The notes beneath the pieces were generated by a model. The model was not told where the DNA came from and searched no databases. It worked only from the letters and a program-made list of their open reading frames with translations. Below are positions 34,222 through 44,015 of a stretch of 64,000 bases of DNA, piece after piece. Made by a program: the position numbers and the translations under genes. Numbering within the stretch: position 1 is the first letter of the stretch; the number at the start of each line of letters is the position of its first letter. The stretch spans positions 569,501-633,500 of the forward strand of contig JACKJS010000002.1 in the NCBI GenBank assembly GCA_020637815.1. The letters are read 5' to 3'. This DNA is from Hyphomicrobiaceae bacterium. GTDB lineage: Bacteria; Pseudomonadota; Alphaproteobacteria; Rhizobiales; Methyloligellaceae.

Positions 34222-35721
34222 CTAGAATTTGGCGAACCAGTCTTCAACGTCTTCTCGCGCTTTTTCGTCGAGAAGAAGATGAAGCTTCGTGCGGCGCAGG
34301 AGGAAGTCCTCGCCCGTTTGGGTATCCTCGACCTCCGCGCTGTATTCCAGTTCAGCGCGCGGCACGCCGGGCACGACCTCTTGGCACAAGACCGGGTTCG
34401 TCTCGATCCGGCCGTAGAGATCCTCGATCTTGTCGCCATAGGTGAAGGCCCAGCGGCGCCGTATTTCCGGCGGAATGCCGTCCGGTCCGGTGTCCGCGCG
34501 GGCTAACAGGGCGTCCCTATCGAATGCGCCTCCATAAAGGGGAATGCCCTTGGTCCAGGCCGGCCCCACGTCGAGGCCGAGCGCGTGAAGGCGCTCAAGT
34601 GCCTGTTCGGCCGTTGCCCGATGGGTGGTGAGCTTGCCGCCGACCAGCGTGAGGAGGCCGCCATTGCCTTGGGCCTTCGCCTCGAGGCTGACTTCGCGGC
34701 TGAGCCGGCTCGGCGATTCGTCCATCGAGCCGTGCAGGGTGCGCAGGCCCGCCCAGCTATGGACGATATCGCTCTTCGTGACCGGACCGCCGGGATGGGT
34801 GAAGTAGCGATTATAGGCGGCGAGAAGATAGTCCATTTCCTCTGGCGAACAGGTCGCTTTGTCCGGCATTCCGTGTTGCGCCACGTCCGTGGTGCCGATC
34901 ATCAGAAAGCGCCGGTCGAGCCACGGAATGACGAAGATGATGCGTTCGCCTTCGTCCTGGAGCGTGTATGCGCAGGACTGGGCCGGTTCAGGCATCGGCA
35001 AGACGATGTGGCTGCCCCGCACCAGCCGGATGTCTTCGGGCGGCGGAATCTGCCGGATCATCGCGTCGACATCGCCGACGAAGGGCCCGGCCGTGTTGAC
35101 GACGAAGCGCGCGTCGACCTCGTGGGCCGTGCCCCGGTCGTCGAGCATGACCGTGAAGCCATCGTCGCGCGGCAGAATCGCTGTGACCGCCCGGCGGTTG
35201 GCGATGTCGGCGCCGCGCGCCCGCGCATCCAGCGCAACGGCGATCGTCAGCCGTGCATCGTCCGCTTGAGCGTCGTGATAGTGCAGCACCGTGTTGAGAT
35301 TCTCCCGGCGAAGTCGGGGCAGAGCCTCGATGTCGCTTTGCGGCAGGCGTCCGCTCGCGGGCATTCCATCGCCAAGGGAGAGCAGGTCGTAAAGGGCCAG
35401 GCCCGCATGGACGAACCAGGCGCTCCGGGTTTGCCAATTGAAGATCGGCAAAAGGAACTTCAGCGGCGAAACGAGATGGGGCGCGGTTCTCAGTAGACCT
35501 GCGCGCTCCGTCAGGGACTCGCGCACGAGCTTGAATTCCATATGCTCCAAATAGCGCAAGCCGCCATGGATGAGCTTGGACGAGGCGGAGGACGTCGCGC
35601 AGGCGTAGTCGCCCCTTTCGGCCAGGAGAACCTTGAGCCCGCGGCCTGCCGCGTCGCGGGCGATCGCCGCCCCGTGGATGCCGCCGCCAACGACGAGAAT
35701 GTCGACAGTCTTCGCGTGCAT
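34222..35721 (-). CDS. glpD: aerobic glycerol-3-phosphate dehydrogenase
   Basis: 499 residues. FAD enzyme that oxidises glycerol 3-phosphate to DHAP and passes electrons to quinone. VDILVVGGGIHGAAIARDAAGRG is the FAD-binding motif; SSASSKLIHGGLRYLE and TLVGGKLTTHRATAEQA are family signatures. No glpK or glpF nearby. It is divergent from the radical SAM gene. Confidence 0.95.
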   Translation of the reverse strand: MHAKTVDILVVGGGIHGAAIARDAAGRGLKVLLAERGDYACATSSASSKLIHGGLRYLEHMEFKLVRESLTERAGLLRTAPHLVSPLKFLLPIFNWQTRSAWFVHAGLALYDLLSLGDGMPASGRLPQSDIEALPRLRRENLNTVLHYHDAQADDARLTIAVALDARARGADIANRRAVTAILPRDDGFTVMLDDRGTAHEVDARFVVNTAGPFVGDVDAMIRQIPPPEDIRLVRGSHIVLPMPEPAQSCAYTLQDEGERIIFVIPWLDRRFLMIGTTDVAQHGMPDKATCSPEEMDYLLAAYNRYFTHPGGPVTKSDIVHSWAGLRTLHGSMDESPSRLSREVSLEAKAQGNGGLLTLVGGKLTTHRATAEQALERLHALGLDVGPAWTKGIPLYGGAFDRDALLARADTGPDGIPPEIRRRWAFTYGDKIEDLYGRIETNPVLCQEVVPGVPRAELEYSAEVEDTQTGEDFLLRRTKLHLLLDEKAREDVEDWFAKF

Positions 35722-35870
35722 TTCCCCCCGCCTCGAATTGGGCCCGCGTCTTGCCGCAAATTCGGGTAAGATCGCTATGCCGTATTTTGAGTTCCGGGGT
35801 GGCTGTCGTCGCCCCGTTTCACTAGTCTAGTAACAATTGCAGAGAGAATCGCCCGCAACGGAAGGATCTC

Positions 35871-37502
35871 ATGGCCGATATCGTCATCGTCAATCCGCGT
35901 TTCGACATCTCTTTTTGGGGGCTTGAGCATTGTATGCCCCTGTTCGGGAAGAAGGCCAATTTGCCGGTCGCTTGTCTCGGTCTCCTCGCGGCACTGGTGC
36001 CGGATCATCACGACGTGACGCTCGTCGACGAGAATGTCGAGGACATCGACTTCGACCGTTTGGCCCGAGCCGACCTCGTGTGTCTCACCGGCATGAATAT
36101 CCAGGGGCGCCGTCTCATCGAGATTCTGGAAGAGGTCCGTGCGCGTGGCGCGATGACCGTCGTCGGCGGGCCGATGGCCACCGTCGAGCCGGAAGCGCTC
36201 GAAGGGCTGGCGGACGTGATCTTCGTCGGCGAGGCGGACGAGACGTGGCCCGAGTTTCTGGCGGCCTGGGAAAAGGGCGAACACAAATCCCGCTACGTGC
36301 AGCCGGAAAAGACGGACGTCACCACGCTGCCGGTGCCGCGCACGGATCTCCTGAAGATCGAACGCTATATGTTCGGCAGCATGCAGATTTCACGCGGCTG
36401 TCCGTTTACGTGCGAGTTCTGCGACATCATCGTCACGTTCGGACGGCGCCCGCGCCTCAAGACGAGCGAGCAGGTCATCGCCGAGCTCGAGGACTTTCTG
36501 CGGGCCGGGTTCAAGATCGTCTTTGTCGTCGACGATAACCTCATCGGCAACAAGAAGGCGATCAAGCCGATCCTGCGGGACATCGCGCGCTGGCAGCAGG
36601 AGCGGGCCTATCCTTTGACCTTGTTCACGGAGGCTTCGCTCGATCTCGCCGAGGACGACGAACTCATGGAGCTCATGGGGCTCGCCAACTTCCAGAACGT
36701 CTTTATCGGCATCGAGACGCCGAACGAGGAGTCCTTGCGCGAGACGAAGAAGCTGCAAAATGTCCGGCCGAACGCGGGTTCCCTGATCGACCGCGTCCAC
36801 CGCATTCAGGACAGCGGCATCGATGTCTGGTGCGGGATGATCGTCGGTTTCGATCACGACGATCCGTCCATCTTCAAGACCGTCCCGGCGTTTTTGTCCC
36901 GTGCGCGGATTTCGACGGCGCTGGTCGGGTTGCTGCACGCCATTCCCACCACGCCGCTCTACAAGCGCCTGAAGGGCGAGGACCGTCTCAACGACGAGAA
37001 GAACGCGGACCGCTATGGGACGAATGTCATCCCGCTCGGAATGTCGTCCGCGGAATTGCGGGACGGATTCATCCAGACGATGAAGGATTGCTACACGGTC
37101 GACGCCTATTTCGACCGGTTGGATTCGCAGTTCATCGAACAGAATTTCAAGTTCACGCTGCATGAGCTGCCGTACTGGTCGAAGTGGCGCATGGCATGGG
37201 CCAAGCGTGCCTTCTTCAACTATGTCCGCTTTGCCGTCGTGGCCTCGCGGCTGCTGTCCTTGGTGCAGGACGAGGACTTGCGGGCGCGCTATCGCAAACA
37301 ATTGGTGCAGATCACCAAGCTGCGCTGGCGGGAGCCGCATATTCTATTCATCTATGCGCTCAAGACCGCGACGCACTATCACTATGCGGAACTGGTGCGG
37401 GCGATCGGCGATGTCGATCCGGAGACCGGCGCGATGTCGGAAGCCGGCAGACCGTTCTCGCGGTCGCGGAAAGCCGAGACGGACGAGGCGATCGCCGCCT
37501 AG
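35871..37502 (+). CDS. B12-binding radical SAM protein (DUF4070 type)
   Basis: 543 residues. An N-terminal cobalamin-binding Rossmann region (residues ~1-125, VTLVDENVEDI and TVVGGPMATV) precedes a radical SAM core with C177, C181 and C184 in GCPFTCEFCDI, and a C-terminal DUF4070 region. This family includes hopanoid C-2 methylase HpnP, and methylated hopanoids occur in methylotrophs, but no hopanoid gene is adjacent so I do not assign it. Overlaps the stop of convergent kdsD by 4 bp. Confidence 0.85.
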   Translation: MADIVIVNPRFDISFWGLEHCMPLFGKKANLPVACLGLLAALVPDHHDVTLVDENVEDIDFDRLARADLVCLTGMNIQGRRLIEILEEVRARGAMTVVGGPMATVEPEALEGLADVIFVGEADETWPEFLAAWEKGEHKSRYVQPEKTDVTTLPVPRTDLLKIERYMFGSMQISRGCPFTCEFCDIIVTFGRRPRLKTSEQVIAELEDFLRAGFKIVFVVDDNLIGNKKAIKPILRDIARWQQERAYPLTLFTEASLDLAEDDELMELMGLANFQNVFIGIETPNEESLRETKKLQNVRPNAGSLIDRVHRIQDSGIDVWCGMIVGFDHDDPSIFKTVPAFLSRARISTALVGLLHAIPTTPLYKRLKGEDRLNDEKNADRYGTNVIPLGMSSAELRDGFIQTMKDCYTVDAYFDRLDSQFIEQNFKFTLHELPYWSKWRMAWAKRAFFNYVRFAVVASRLLSLVQDEDLRARYRKQLVQITKLRWREPHILFIYALKTATHYHYAELVRAIGDVDPETGAMSEAGRPFSRSRKAETDEAIAA

Positions 37503-38506
37503 GCCACGCCGGCGCGCAGCAAGTCGTGAATATGGATGAGGCCCACGGGCCGTCCGTCTTCCACGACGAAGAGTGCCGTAATGGCCGAAGCGTTGATGAT
37601 CTCGAGTGCCGCGCTGGCCATGATGTCGCGCGTTACGGTCTTGGGTGCGGGCGTCATGATATCGGCGGCACGGCGGTCGAGGAGACCATCGCCCATGTGC
37701 CGGCGCAAATCGCCATCGGTGATGATGCCTTTTAAGAAGCCGTCGCCGTCGATCACGCCGAGACAGCCGAGAGCCTTTTCGGTCATCACCACGATCGCCT
37801 CCGACATCACCGTGTCGGCATTGGTGAGCGGCAGGGAACCTTCCCGGTGCATCAGGTCGTCGACGAATTTCAGGCGCGCGCCGAGCTGTCCTCCGGGGTG
37901 CAGGACGCCGAAATCGAGCGCGGTGAACCCTTTGCTTTCCAGGAGCGCGATGGCGATGGCATCGCCAAGGGCGAGCTGCATCATGGTCGAGGTCGTCGGC
38001 GCGAGTCCGTGCGGGCAGGCCTCCTTGGCGCGGGGAAGGGCCAAGACGACTTCGGCGGCCTTGGCGAGCGTGGACTTGGCGTTTGAGGTGACGGCCACGA
38101 GCGGCACGGCGAAGCGGCGCGAGTAGGAGACAATATTCTCGAGCTCGACAGTTTCTCCCGACCAGGAGAAGGCGAGGATCGCATCGTCGGCCGTGATCAT
38201 GCCGAGGTCGCCATGGCTGGCCTCGCTCGGATGGACGAAATAGGCCGGTGTTCCCGTGGAAGCCAAGGTGGCGGCGATCTTCACGCCTACATGGCCGCTC
38301 TTGCCCATTCCGGTGACGATCACGCGCCCGCGGCACTCCCGCAAAATGCGAAGCGCGGATGCAAAATTCTCGGATAGATCGGCGGCGAGGGTTTCCTGCA
38401 GCGCACTCAAACCTTCGGCTTCGAGTTGCAGCGTCCTCGTGGCCGAGGCGACGGCCTCCCGGTAGGCATCGCTGGCGGACAAATCGCGTTTCAACCCGGC
38501 GGACAT
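37499..38506 (-). CDS. kdsD: arabinose 5-phosphate isomerase (KdsD/KpsF family)
   Basis: 335 residues: SIS domain (VTGMGKSGHVGVKIAATLAS, FSWSGETVEL) followed by two CBS domains. Interconverts ribulose 5-phosphate and arabinose 5-phosphate, the first step to Kdo for lipopolysaccharide. SWSGET and ACPHGLAPTTSTMMQLALGDA are the alphaproteobacterial form of the active site. A divergent outer-membrane barrel, galU and galE are nearby, consistent with surface polysaccharide functions. Confidence 0.93.
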   Translation of the reverse strand: MSAGLKRDLSASDAYREAVASATRTLQLEAEGLSALQETLAADLSENFASALRILRECRGRVIVTGMGKSGHVGVKIAATLASTGTPAYFVHPSEASHGDLGMITADDAILAFSWSGETVELENIVSYSRRFAVPLVAVTSNAKSTLAKAAEVVLALPRAKEACPHGLAPTTSTMMQLALGDAIAIALLESKGFTALDFGVLHPGGQLGARLKFVDDLMHREGSLPLTNADTVMSEAIVVMTEKALGCLGVIDGDGFLKGIITDGDLRRHMGDGLLDRRAADIMTPAPKTVTRDIMASAALEIINASAITALFVVEDGRPVGLIHIHDLLRAGVA

Positions 38507-38705
38507 AGGCTGGAGCTCCCCTCTTCGGCGCGCAATTCTAGCATGGAATAAGGCATTGAGACGTCAAGCCATGCCTATTTCGGGACGCCGATAAACGCCT
38601 CGTTAACCCTGTCTCCCCTAGGCTCAATCAGTCAACGGGTCCAGTGGAGAAACCCCCATATTCGGGGACCTTTCCGGTAAGCCCAGGTTCAATCGAGGTG
38701 CGTCC

Positions 38706-40493
38706 TTGCCGCGTCGCCATACGTCCAGCGCAGCGGGCGTGCTCGCTGCCATCGTGCTTGCCGCCGCGGTTCCGGCCGATGCGCAAGACACGCCCGGTTT
38801 GCGCGGCAGCCTCGGAACGGCTGCGACAGACGATTCGGCAAGCGCCAACACGGGCGGCGGCACGCCGGGCCTCGGAACGCTTCCATCCCTTCGCACTTCC
38901 CCCGGCTCTGGAACCGACGCCGCGGCGAGCGGCGCCGCGCCGGCTTCCGCACCGAGACGCCGCCGGTCGCTCGAGCTCCGGGGTGGCATCGTCGACGATG
39001 CGGCGGAGGCTGGGACGGCCAACGATCTTGCCACGGAACCGGCGCTGGGCGAGCCGCTCGGCGGCATCGGCGACGAGACCGAGGAGGAAGCTGCGGAGCA
39101 GGACAGCGGCGGCGTCGTCGCGCGGGAGCTCAGGCCGTCCACCGTCGATCCGCGCCTGCGCGATTCGGTTGTCGACGAAACGGCGGTTCCGGGTTTTGGG
39201 ATCGACGAAGGCAGGGCGGAGGAGCCGGGCACGGTGGATGCGTTCGGCGAGCCCGTGGAGACGCCACTCAGAGACGACATTCTCGAAGTCGATCCCGTAG
39301 ACGACGTGCTCGGACTTCGTGCCCGCCGGCTCGATCCCTTCGAGCCGCTCGGCACGCGCCTTGGCAGTTTCCTCCTTTTCACCGAGGCCGAGGTCGGCGG
39401 GATCTTTACCGACAATGTGCTCGGGACGCCCGTCGGCCGTTCGGACTATGCCTTCGAGTTCGCGCCGCAAGTGCGCCTCGAATCCGATTGGTCGCGCCAC
39501 GCATTCCAAGCCGAGTTCACGGCCGACCGAAGCTGGTTCAACAAATATTCGGTCGAGGACGACAAGACATATGCGGCTTTGCTGCGCGGCCGGTTGGACG
39601 TGGGCGCGCGAACCAACTTGGAGCTGGAGTTGGGCAAAGCGCAGACTCAAGATGGCCGCAACGCGACCAGCATCACCGATGTGGCGGGCTTCCAAACGAA
39701 TGTGCAGGAGGAGCAGATCTCGGCCAAGGCCAGGCATACATTCAATAGGCTCACGCTCGAACTGGAAGGCAGCGTATCCACATTCGACTATGAGGATCTG
39801 CAGGGGCGTCCCTTGACTGCCGCGGAGATCCTCGGTGGCGATACGCTGCTGGCGCAGGACGTCCGGGACTATCGTGAGGACGAACTGACCTTGCGCGGTA
39901 CGTACGAGTTCAATCCGGACTTGGCGGTCTATATGGAAGGCGAACTCAGCCAGGACGTCTACAAGCAGCCGGTGTCGGTCACTGGGCTGACGCGGGACTC
40001 CACCGGATACGCGACGCTCGCGGGCATGACCTTCGCGCTCAACGACGTCGTCTTTGGCGACATCAGCCTCGGTTGGGGCGAACAATCGTCGATCGACGAA
40101 GGCACCGCGCCGATCGAGGGTGTCCTGCTCAATGCCGATGTGGTTTGGATGCCGACACCGATGACGATGGTCGAGTTCATCGCCAGCTCCACGATCGCGC
40201 CGGCCTCTCTCGTGGATTCGCTCGGCGCAGTCAGCCGAACCTATCAGCTGTCCCTGCAGCAGGCGTTCTGGCGCTTCTTTGTGGTGGGCGGCTATCTGAG
40301 TTACGAAACCGCGGATTACACGGACAATCCGTTGGTCGATGAGCGGCTGCGCGAAGGACTTACGATGGAGTACTTCTTCAACCCCAACATGTCTCTGTAC
40401 ACCCGATACGAACACACCGACTTCATGTCGACGGACCGCTTCAACGAGTATGCCGAGAACGAGGTTCGGGTCGGGATGCGCATCCGCAACTAG
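38706..40493 (+). CDS. outer-membrane beta-barrel protein with long disordered N-terminal region
   Basis: 595 residues from a TTG 11 bases after GAGG. Signal peptide ends near PADAQ. Residues ~28-205 are Gly, Ser, Ala, Glu and Arg rich and look unstructured; residues ~206-595 show regular strands (SFLLFTEAEVGGIFTDNVLG..., YEFNPDLAVYMEGEL) ending VRVGMRIRN, as in the BBP2/OMP_b-brl-like family found near exopolysaccharide genes. Its position between kdsD and galU-galE supports a polysaccharide role; this is inference. Confidence 0.8.
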   Translation: MPRRHTSSAAGVLAAIVLAAAVPADAQDTPGLRGSLGTAATDDSASANTGGGTPGLGTLPSLRTSPGSGTDAAASGAAPASAPRRRRSLELRGGIVDDAAEAGTANDLATEPALGEPLGGIGDETEEEAAEQDSGGVVARELRPSTVDPRLRDSVVDETAVPGFGIDEGRAEEPGTVDAFGEPVETPLRDDILEVDPVDDVLGLRARRLDPFEPLGTRLGSFLLFTEAEVGGIFTDNVLGTPVGRSDYAFEFAPQVRLESDWSRHAFQAEFTADRSWFNKYSVEDDKTYAALLRGRLDVGARTNLELELGKAQTQDGRNATSITDVAGFQTNVQEEQISAKARHTFNRLTLELEGSVSTFDYEDLQGRPLTAAEILGGDTLLAQDVRDYREDELTLRGTYEFNPDLAVYMEGELSQDVYKQPVSVTGLTRDSTGYATLAGMTFALNDVVFGDISLGWGEQSSIDEGTAPIEGVLLNADVVWMPTPMTMVEFIASSTIAPASLVDSLGAVSRTYQLSLQQAFWRFFVVGGYLSYETADYTDNPLVDERLREGLTMEYFFNPNMSLYTRYEHTDFMSTDRFNEYAENEVRVGMRIRN

Positions 40494-40509
40494 AGGCCTG
40501 TACGGACAA

Positions 40510-41382
40510 TCAGAGCAGCTTCTTGATCTCGGCGACCACCGCATCGCGCAAGTCCGGCCGTTCGAGCGCATAGGCGACGTTCGCCGCGAGGAAACCGGGC
40601 TTCGACCCGCAATCGAAGGCGCGGCCCTCGTATTCCACCGCGAAGAAGGGCTGCGTCTCCAACAGCTTCAGCATGGAATCGGTGAGCTGAATCTCACCCC
40701 CGGACCCTTTCTCCTGCGCGGCGAGGAGATCGAACATTTCCGGCTGAAGGATATAGCGGCCGAGGATGGTCAAGTTCGAGGGCGCGGTGCCGGGGGCAGG
40801 CTTCTCGACCATGCCGGTGACCGGAAAGACATTCCCTTCGGCTTCGCCGATCGCGACCACGCCGTAATTTTTCGTCTGATCGTCCGATACGGGCTCGACG
40901 GCGAGAATGTTGCCGCCGTGGCTGTTGTAGACATCGAGCATCTGGGCGAGGCAGCCTTTGCCTGGAGATTGGACCAGGACGTCCGGCAGGATGACCGCGA
41001 AGGGCTCGTTTCCGACGATCTCGCGGGCGCACCAGACGGCGTGTCCCAGCCCGAGCGGTGCCGGCTGCCGGACGAAGCTGGCGCAGCCCGCCTCGGGCAA
41101 GCATGAAGCCAGCATCTCGAGCTCGGCCGTCTTGCCCCGCGCGGCCAGAGTCTCCTCGAGCTCGGGCAGCCGGTCGAAATGGTCCTCGATGGCGCCCTTG
41201 TTGCGCCCCGTCACGAACACGAAGTGCTCGATCCCCGCTTCTCGCGCTTCCTCCACGACGTGCTGGATCAGGGGTTTGTCCACGACTGTCAGCATTTCTT
41301 TCGGCATAGCCTTGGTGGCGGGAAGAAAGCGGGTTCCGAGCCCGGCGACGGGAAACACGGCTTTGCGAATGCGGGCAGGCAT
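40510..41382 (-). CDS. galU: UTP-glucose-1-phosphate uridylyltransferase
   Basis: 290 residues from ATG 41382, preceded by AGAGAGGA. Makes UDP-glucose for polysaccharide and, with galE, UDP-galactose. KAVFPVAGLGTRFLPATKAMPKEML is the nucleotide-binding signature; VEKPAPGTAPSNLTILGRYIL and AFDCGSKPGFLAANV are conserved. A much longer open frame continues upstream through galE on the opposite strand; that extension is an artefact of antisense reading. Confidence 0.96.
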   Translation of the reverse strand: MPARIRKAVFPVAGLGTRFLPATKAMPKEMLTVVDKPLIQHVVEEAREAGIEHFVFVTGRNKGAIEDHFDRLPELEETLAARGKTAELEMLASCLPEAGCASFVRQPAPLGLGHAVWCAREIVGNEPFAVILPDVLVQSPGKGCLAQMLDVYNSHGGNILAVEPVSDDQTKNYGVVAIGEAEGNVFPVTGMVEKPAPGTAPSNLTILGRYILQPEMFDLLAAQEKGSGGEIQLTDSMLKLLETQPFFAVEYEGRAFDCGSKPGFLAANVAYALERPDLRDAVVAEIKKLL

Positions 41383-41526
41383 CAAGTCCTCTCTGGAGCT
41401 GTAGGCTGGATCCCCGAGGCGAATCGGGCGCAGGAATGCTAAAACTTGGACGCTTAGAAGTCTCTCAACCCCCTTGCGATACCACACAACACCGGGCGGA
41501 ACGTAGCTTTTCAAGGATCTTGATGC

Positions 41527-42519
41527 ATGAGCGTGCTTGTTACAGGCGGTGCGGGCTATATCGGAAGCCACATGGTGCTGGAGCTTCTCGGTGCCGGGGA
41601 AGATGTCGTGGTTCTCGACAATCTCTCGACCGGCTTCCGGAAAGTCGTTCCTGACGCGGCCCATTTCGTCGAAGGGAATGTCGGTGACATGGCGCTGGCC
41701 GGCCGGCTTTTGCGCGAATATCGGATCGATGCGATCCTCCATTTCGCCGGATCGATCGTGGTTCCGGATTCGATCACCGATCCACTCGGCTATTATCAGA
41801 ACAACACCTGCAACTCGCGAAACTTGCTGGCTAGCGCTGTCGACGCGGGCGTGCCGCATTTCATCTTCTCGTCCACGGCGGCGGTCTATGGCGAACCGGA
41901 GACCATTCCGATTTCGGAGGACGCCGAGCTCCATCCGATTTCGCCCTATGGCAGCTCCAAACGGATGACCGAGACGATGCTTGCCGACACGGCGCGGGCG
42001 CATCCCTTGCGCTACGTCGCCTTGCGCTATTTCAACGTGGCGGGTGCCGATCCGTCCGGAAGGACGGGCCAGTCCACGCCGCGGGCGACCCATCTGATCA
42101 AGGTGGCTTCGGAAGCCGCGGTTGGATTGCGGGCCGGGCTCGACGTGTTCGGCACGGACTACGGCACGCCGGACGGGACCTGCGTCCGGGACTACATCCA
42201 TGTCACCGACCTGGTGCGGGCGCATCTCGACGCGCTGCGCTATCTGCGCTCCGGCGGCGAAAGCACGGTGCTCAATTGCGGTTACGGCGAGGGCTTCTCG
42301 GTTCTCGAAGTCGTGGATGCGGTGAAGCGTGTCTCGGGCGTCGATTTCCCCGTGCGCACGGTGGAGCGCCGTCCGGGCGATCCGCCGGCCCTTGTCGCGG
42401 GCGCGGGACGTATCCGCGACCGGCTCGGCTGGAAGCCTCGGCTCAACGATCTCGATACGATCGTCTCCCACGCGCTGTCCTGGGAGAAGCACCTCAAGGA
42501 CCTGCGCAGCGAGGGCTGA
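41527..42519 (+). CDS. galE: UDP-glucose 4-epimerase
   Basis: 330 residues. NAD-binding VTGGAGYIGSHMVLELL, the catalytic Ser/Tyr/Lys set in FSSTAAVYGE and SPYGSSKRM, and ALRYFNVAGADP are typical of GalE. Divergent from galU with 144 bp between, so a shared regulatory region for UDP-sugar supply is likely. Confidence 0.95.
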   Translation: MSVLVTGGAGYIGSHMVLELLGAGEDVVVLDNLSTGFRKVVPDAAHFVEGNVGDMALAGRLLREYRIDAILHFAGSIVVPDSITDPLGYYQNNTCNSRNLLASAVDAGVPHFIFSSTAAVYGEPETIPISEDAELHPISPYGSSKRMTETMLADTARAHPLRYVALRYFNVAGADPSGRTGQSTPRATHLIKVASEAAVGLRAGLDVFGTDYGTPDGTCVRDYIHVTDLVRAHLDALRYLRSGGESTVLNCGYGEGFSVLEVVDAVKRVSGVDFPVRTVERRPGDPPALVAGAGRIRDRLGWKPRLNDLDTIVSHALSWEKHLKDLRSEG

Positions 42520-42537
42520 GGCGCCCTCGCGCCTTTT
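42509..42537 (+). terminator. intrinsic terminator overlapping the galE stop
   Basis: GCGAGGGC / GCCCTCGC, an 8-bp GC stem with a TGAGGC loop, is followed by GCCTTTTC. The galE stop codon TGA lies in the loop. Confidence 0.6.
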
Positions 42538-42590
42538 CAGCGCCCAATAGGGCCGCCACAATCGGTTGAGGGATTCGTTTGGAGGCACGA

Positions 42591-43940
42591 TTGCGCAGAG
42601 GCGTTGCAGGATTCATGGAGGGCGCACGGTTCGCGGCGCGCGCACTCTCCGCGCGGACGTCTTTGGCGTTCGTTGTCGCGCTTGCCGCGTTCCTCACCGC
42701 GGAGCCGGGCAAAAGCGCGGCCGATCCCGTCTCCGACTATAAGCGCGCCGTCGAGGCGAGCTTCGCGCAATGGCTGCAAGGACTGTGGCCGGAGGCGGAA
42801 GCCTCCGGCGTTTCGCGCGCGACGTTCGACCAGCAACTGAAGGGACTCAAGCTCGACTGGTCGTTGCCGCAGTTGGTGCCGCCGGACCCGGCCTATCCCG
42901 GAGGTCCCGCGTTGCCGGCCGCCATGAAGCCAAAACCCCAACCGCAGGCCGAGTTCGGCGTTCCCGAACATTACTTCAACGCGCGCAGCCTGAACGCGCT
43001 CGTCAATGGCGGCCGGGCCCAGTACCGGCAGCTCGCGCCGACGCTCAAGGCCATCGAGAAGCAGTATGGCGTTCCGGCCTCGATCGTCATCGCCATATGG
43101 GGGCGTGAGACCGCGTTCGGCCAGGCGGCACTCCCCTACGATGCGGTTTCGGCGATCGCGACGCAGGCCTTCATGGGACGGCGCGCGGACGAGTTCCGGC
43201 CGCAACTGATCGCTGCACTCAAGATCATCGAGCTTAAGCACGCAACCCGCCAGATGCTGAAAAGCTCCTGGGCGGGTGCCATGGGTCACACGCAGTTCCT
43301 GCCTCAGGACTTCGAGGACCACGCGGTCGATTTCGACGGCGATGGGCGGCGCGACATTTGGCGGTCGGTGCCGGATGCCTTGGCCAGCGCGGCCAATTCA
43401 CTGCACCACAAGGGCTGGGACGACAAGCAGCCTTGGGCCTACGAAGTTACGCTGCCGAAGAATTTCGATTGCACGCTGCAGGGGCCGGACCAGGCGCTGC
43501 CGATCAGTGAGTGGATCGGCCTTGGCGTGCAACGCGTCAGTGGACGTCCCTTTCCCAAGGAGCGCCTGGGCGACTGGACGTTTCTGGTGCTCCCGGCAGG
43601 GACGAAGGGACCGGCCTTTTTGGCGACCACCAATTTCTCCGTGCTGAAGCTCTACAACAACTCGGACGTCTACGCGATTTTCGTTGGCCACGTGGCCGAC
43701 ATGATTGCCTACAACACGCCGGTGAGCTTCATCGGCACCTGGCAGCCGGTGGAGCGCTTCACCCGGGACCGCATCTTGGCGTTCCAAGAAAAGCTTGTTT
43801 CACAAGGACATGACGTCGGGAAGGTGGACGGCTTGGTCGGCTTCAAGACGCGGCAGACGATCGGCAAGGAGGAAAAGGCGCGGGGGCTGCCCTTGACCTG
43901 CTATCCGAGTAACGCGTTGATTAACCAAGTGCTAAAGTGA
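42591..43940 (+). CDS. lytic murein transglycosylase (MltB family)
   Basis: 449 residues from a TTG at 42591 with GGAGG six bases before it. Signal segment then an SLT-2 domain with catalytic Glu at about residue 173 in IAIWGRETAFG and the AMGHTQFLPQDF motif; a C-terminal peptidoglycan-binding-like domain. Cleaves glycan strands of peptidoglycan to 1,6-anhydromuropeptides. A second, shorter-spaced MltB paralogue follows 75 bp later. Confidence 0.9.
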   Translation: MRRGVAGFMEGARFAARALSARTSLAFVVALAAFLTAEPGKSAADPVSDYKRAVEASFAQWLQGLWPEAEASGVSRATFDQQLKGLKLDWSLPQLVPPDPAYPGGPALPAAMKPKPQPQAEFGVPEHYFNARSLNALVNGGRAQYRQLAPTLKAIEKQYGVPASIVIAIWGRETAFGQAALPYDAVSAIATQAFMGRRADEFRPQLIAALKIIELKHATRQMLKSSWAGAMGHTQFLPQDFEDHAVDFDGDGRRDIWRSVPDALASAANSLHHKGWDDKQPWAYEVTLPKNFDCTLQGPDQALPISEWIGLGVQRVSGRPFPKERLGDWTFLVLPAGTKGPAFLATTNFSVLKLYNNSDVYAIFVGHVADMIAYNTPVSFIGTWQPVERFTRDRILAFQEKLVSQGHDVGKVDGLVGFKTRQTIGKEEKARGLPLTCYPSNALINQVLK

Positions 43941-44015
43941 GCTTGGTATTTGTACGCAAAAGGGCGTTGGCGGGCTTGCCACTGTTTTGCCCGCCCCACT
44001 TGCTAGGCTCCCGGA

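Noticed and set aside
38592..38608. TAAA-N7-TTAACC between kdsD and the outer-membrane barrel gene as a CtrA box
   Set aside because: One half-site is mismatched and there is no supporting evidence for CtrA control of either neighbour; chance occurrence is too likely.
40510..42588. 692-codon minus-strand frame that extends galU far upstream
   Set aside because: The extra 400 codons lie antisense to galE and are low-similarity sequence; galU starts at 41382 by motif and ribosome-binding site.
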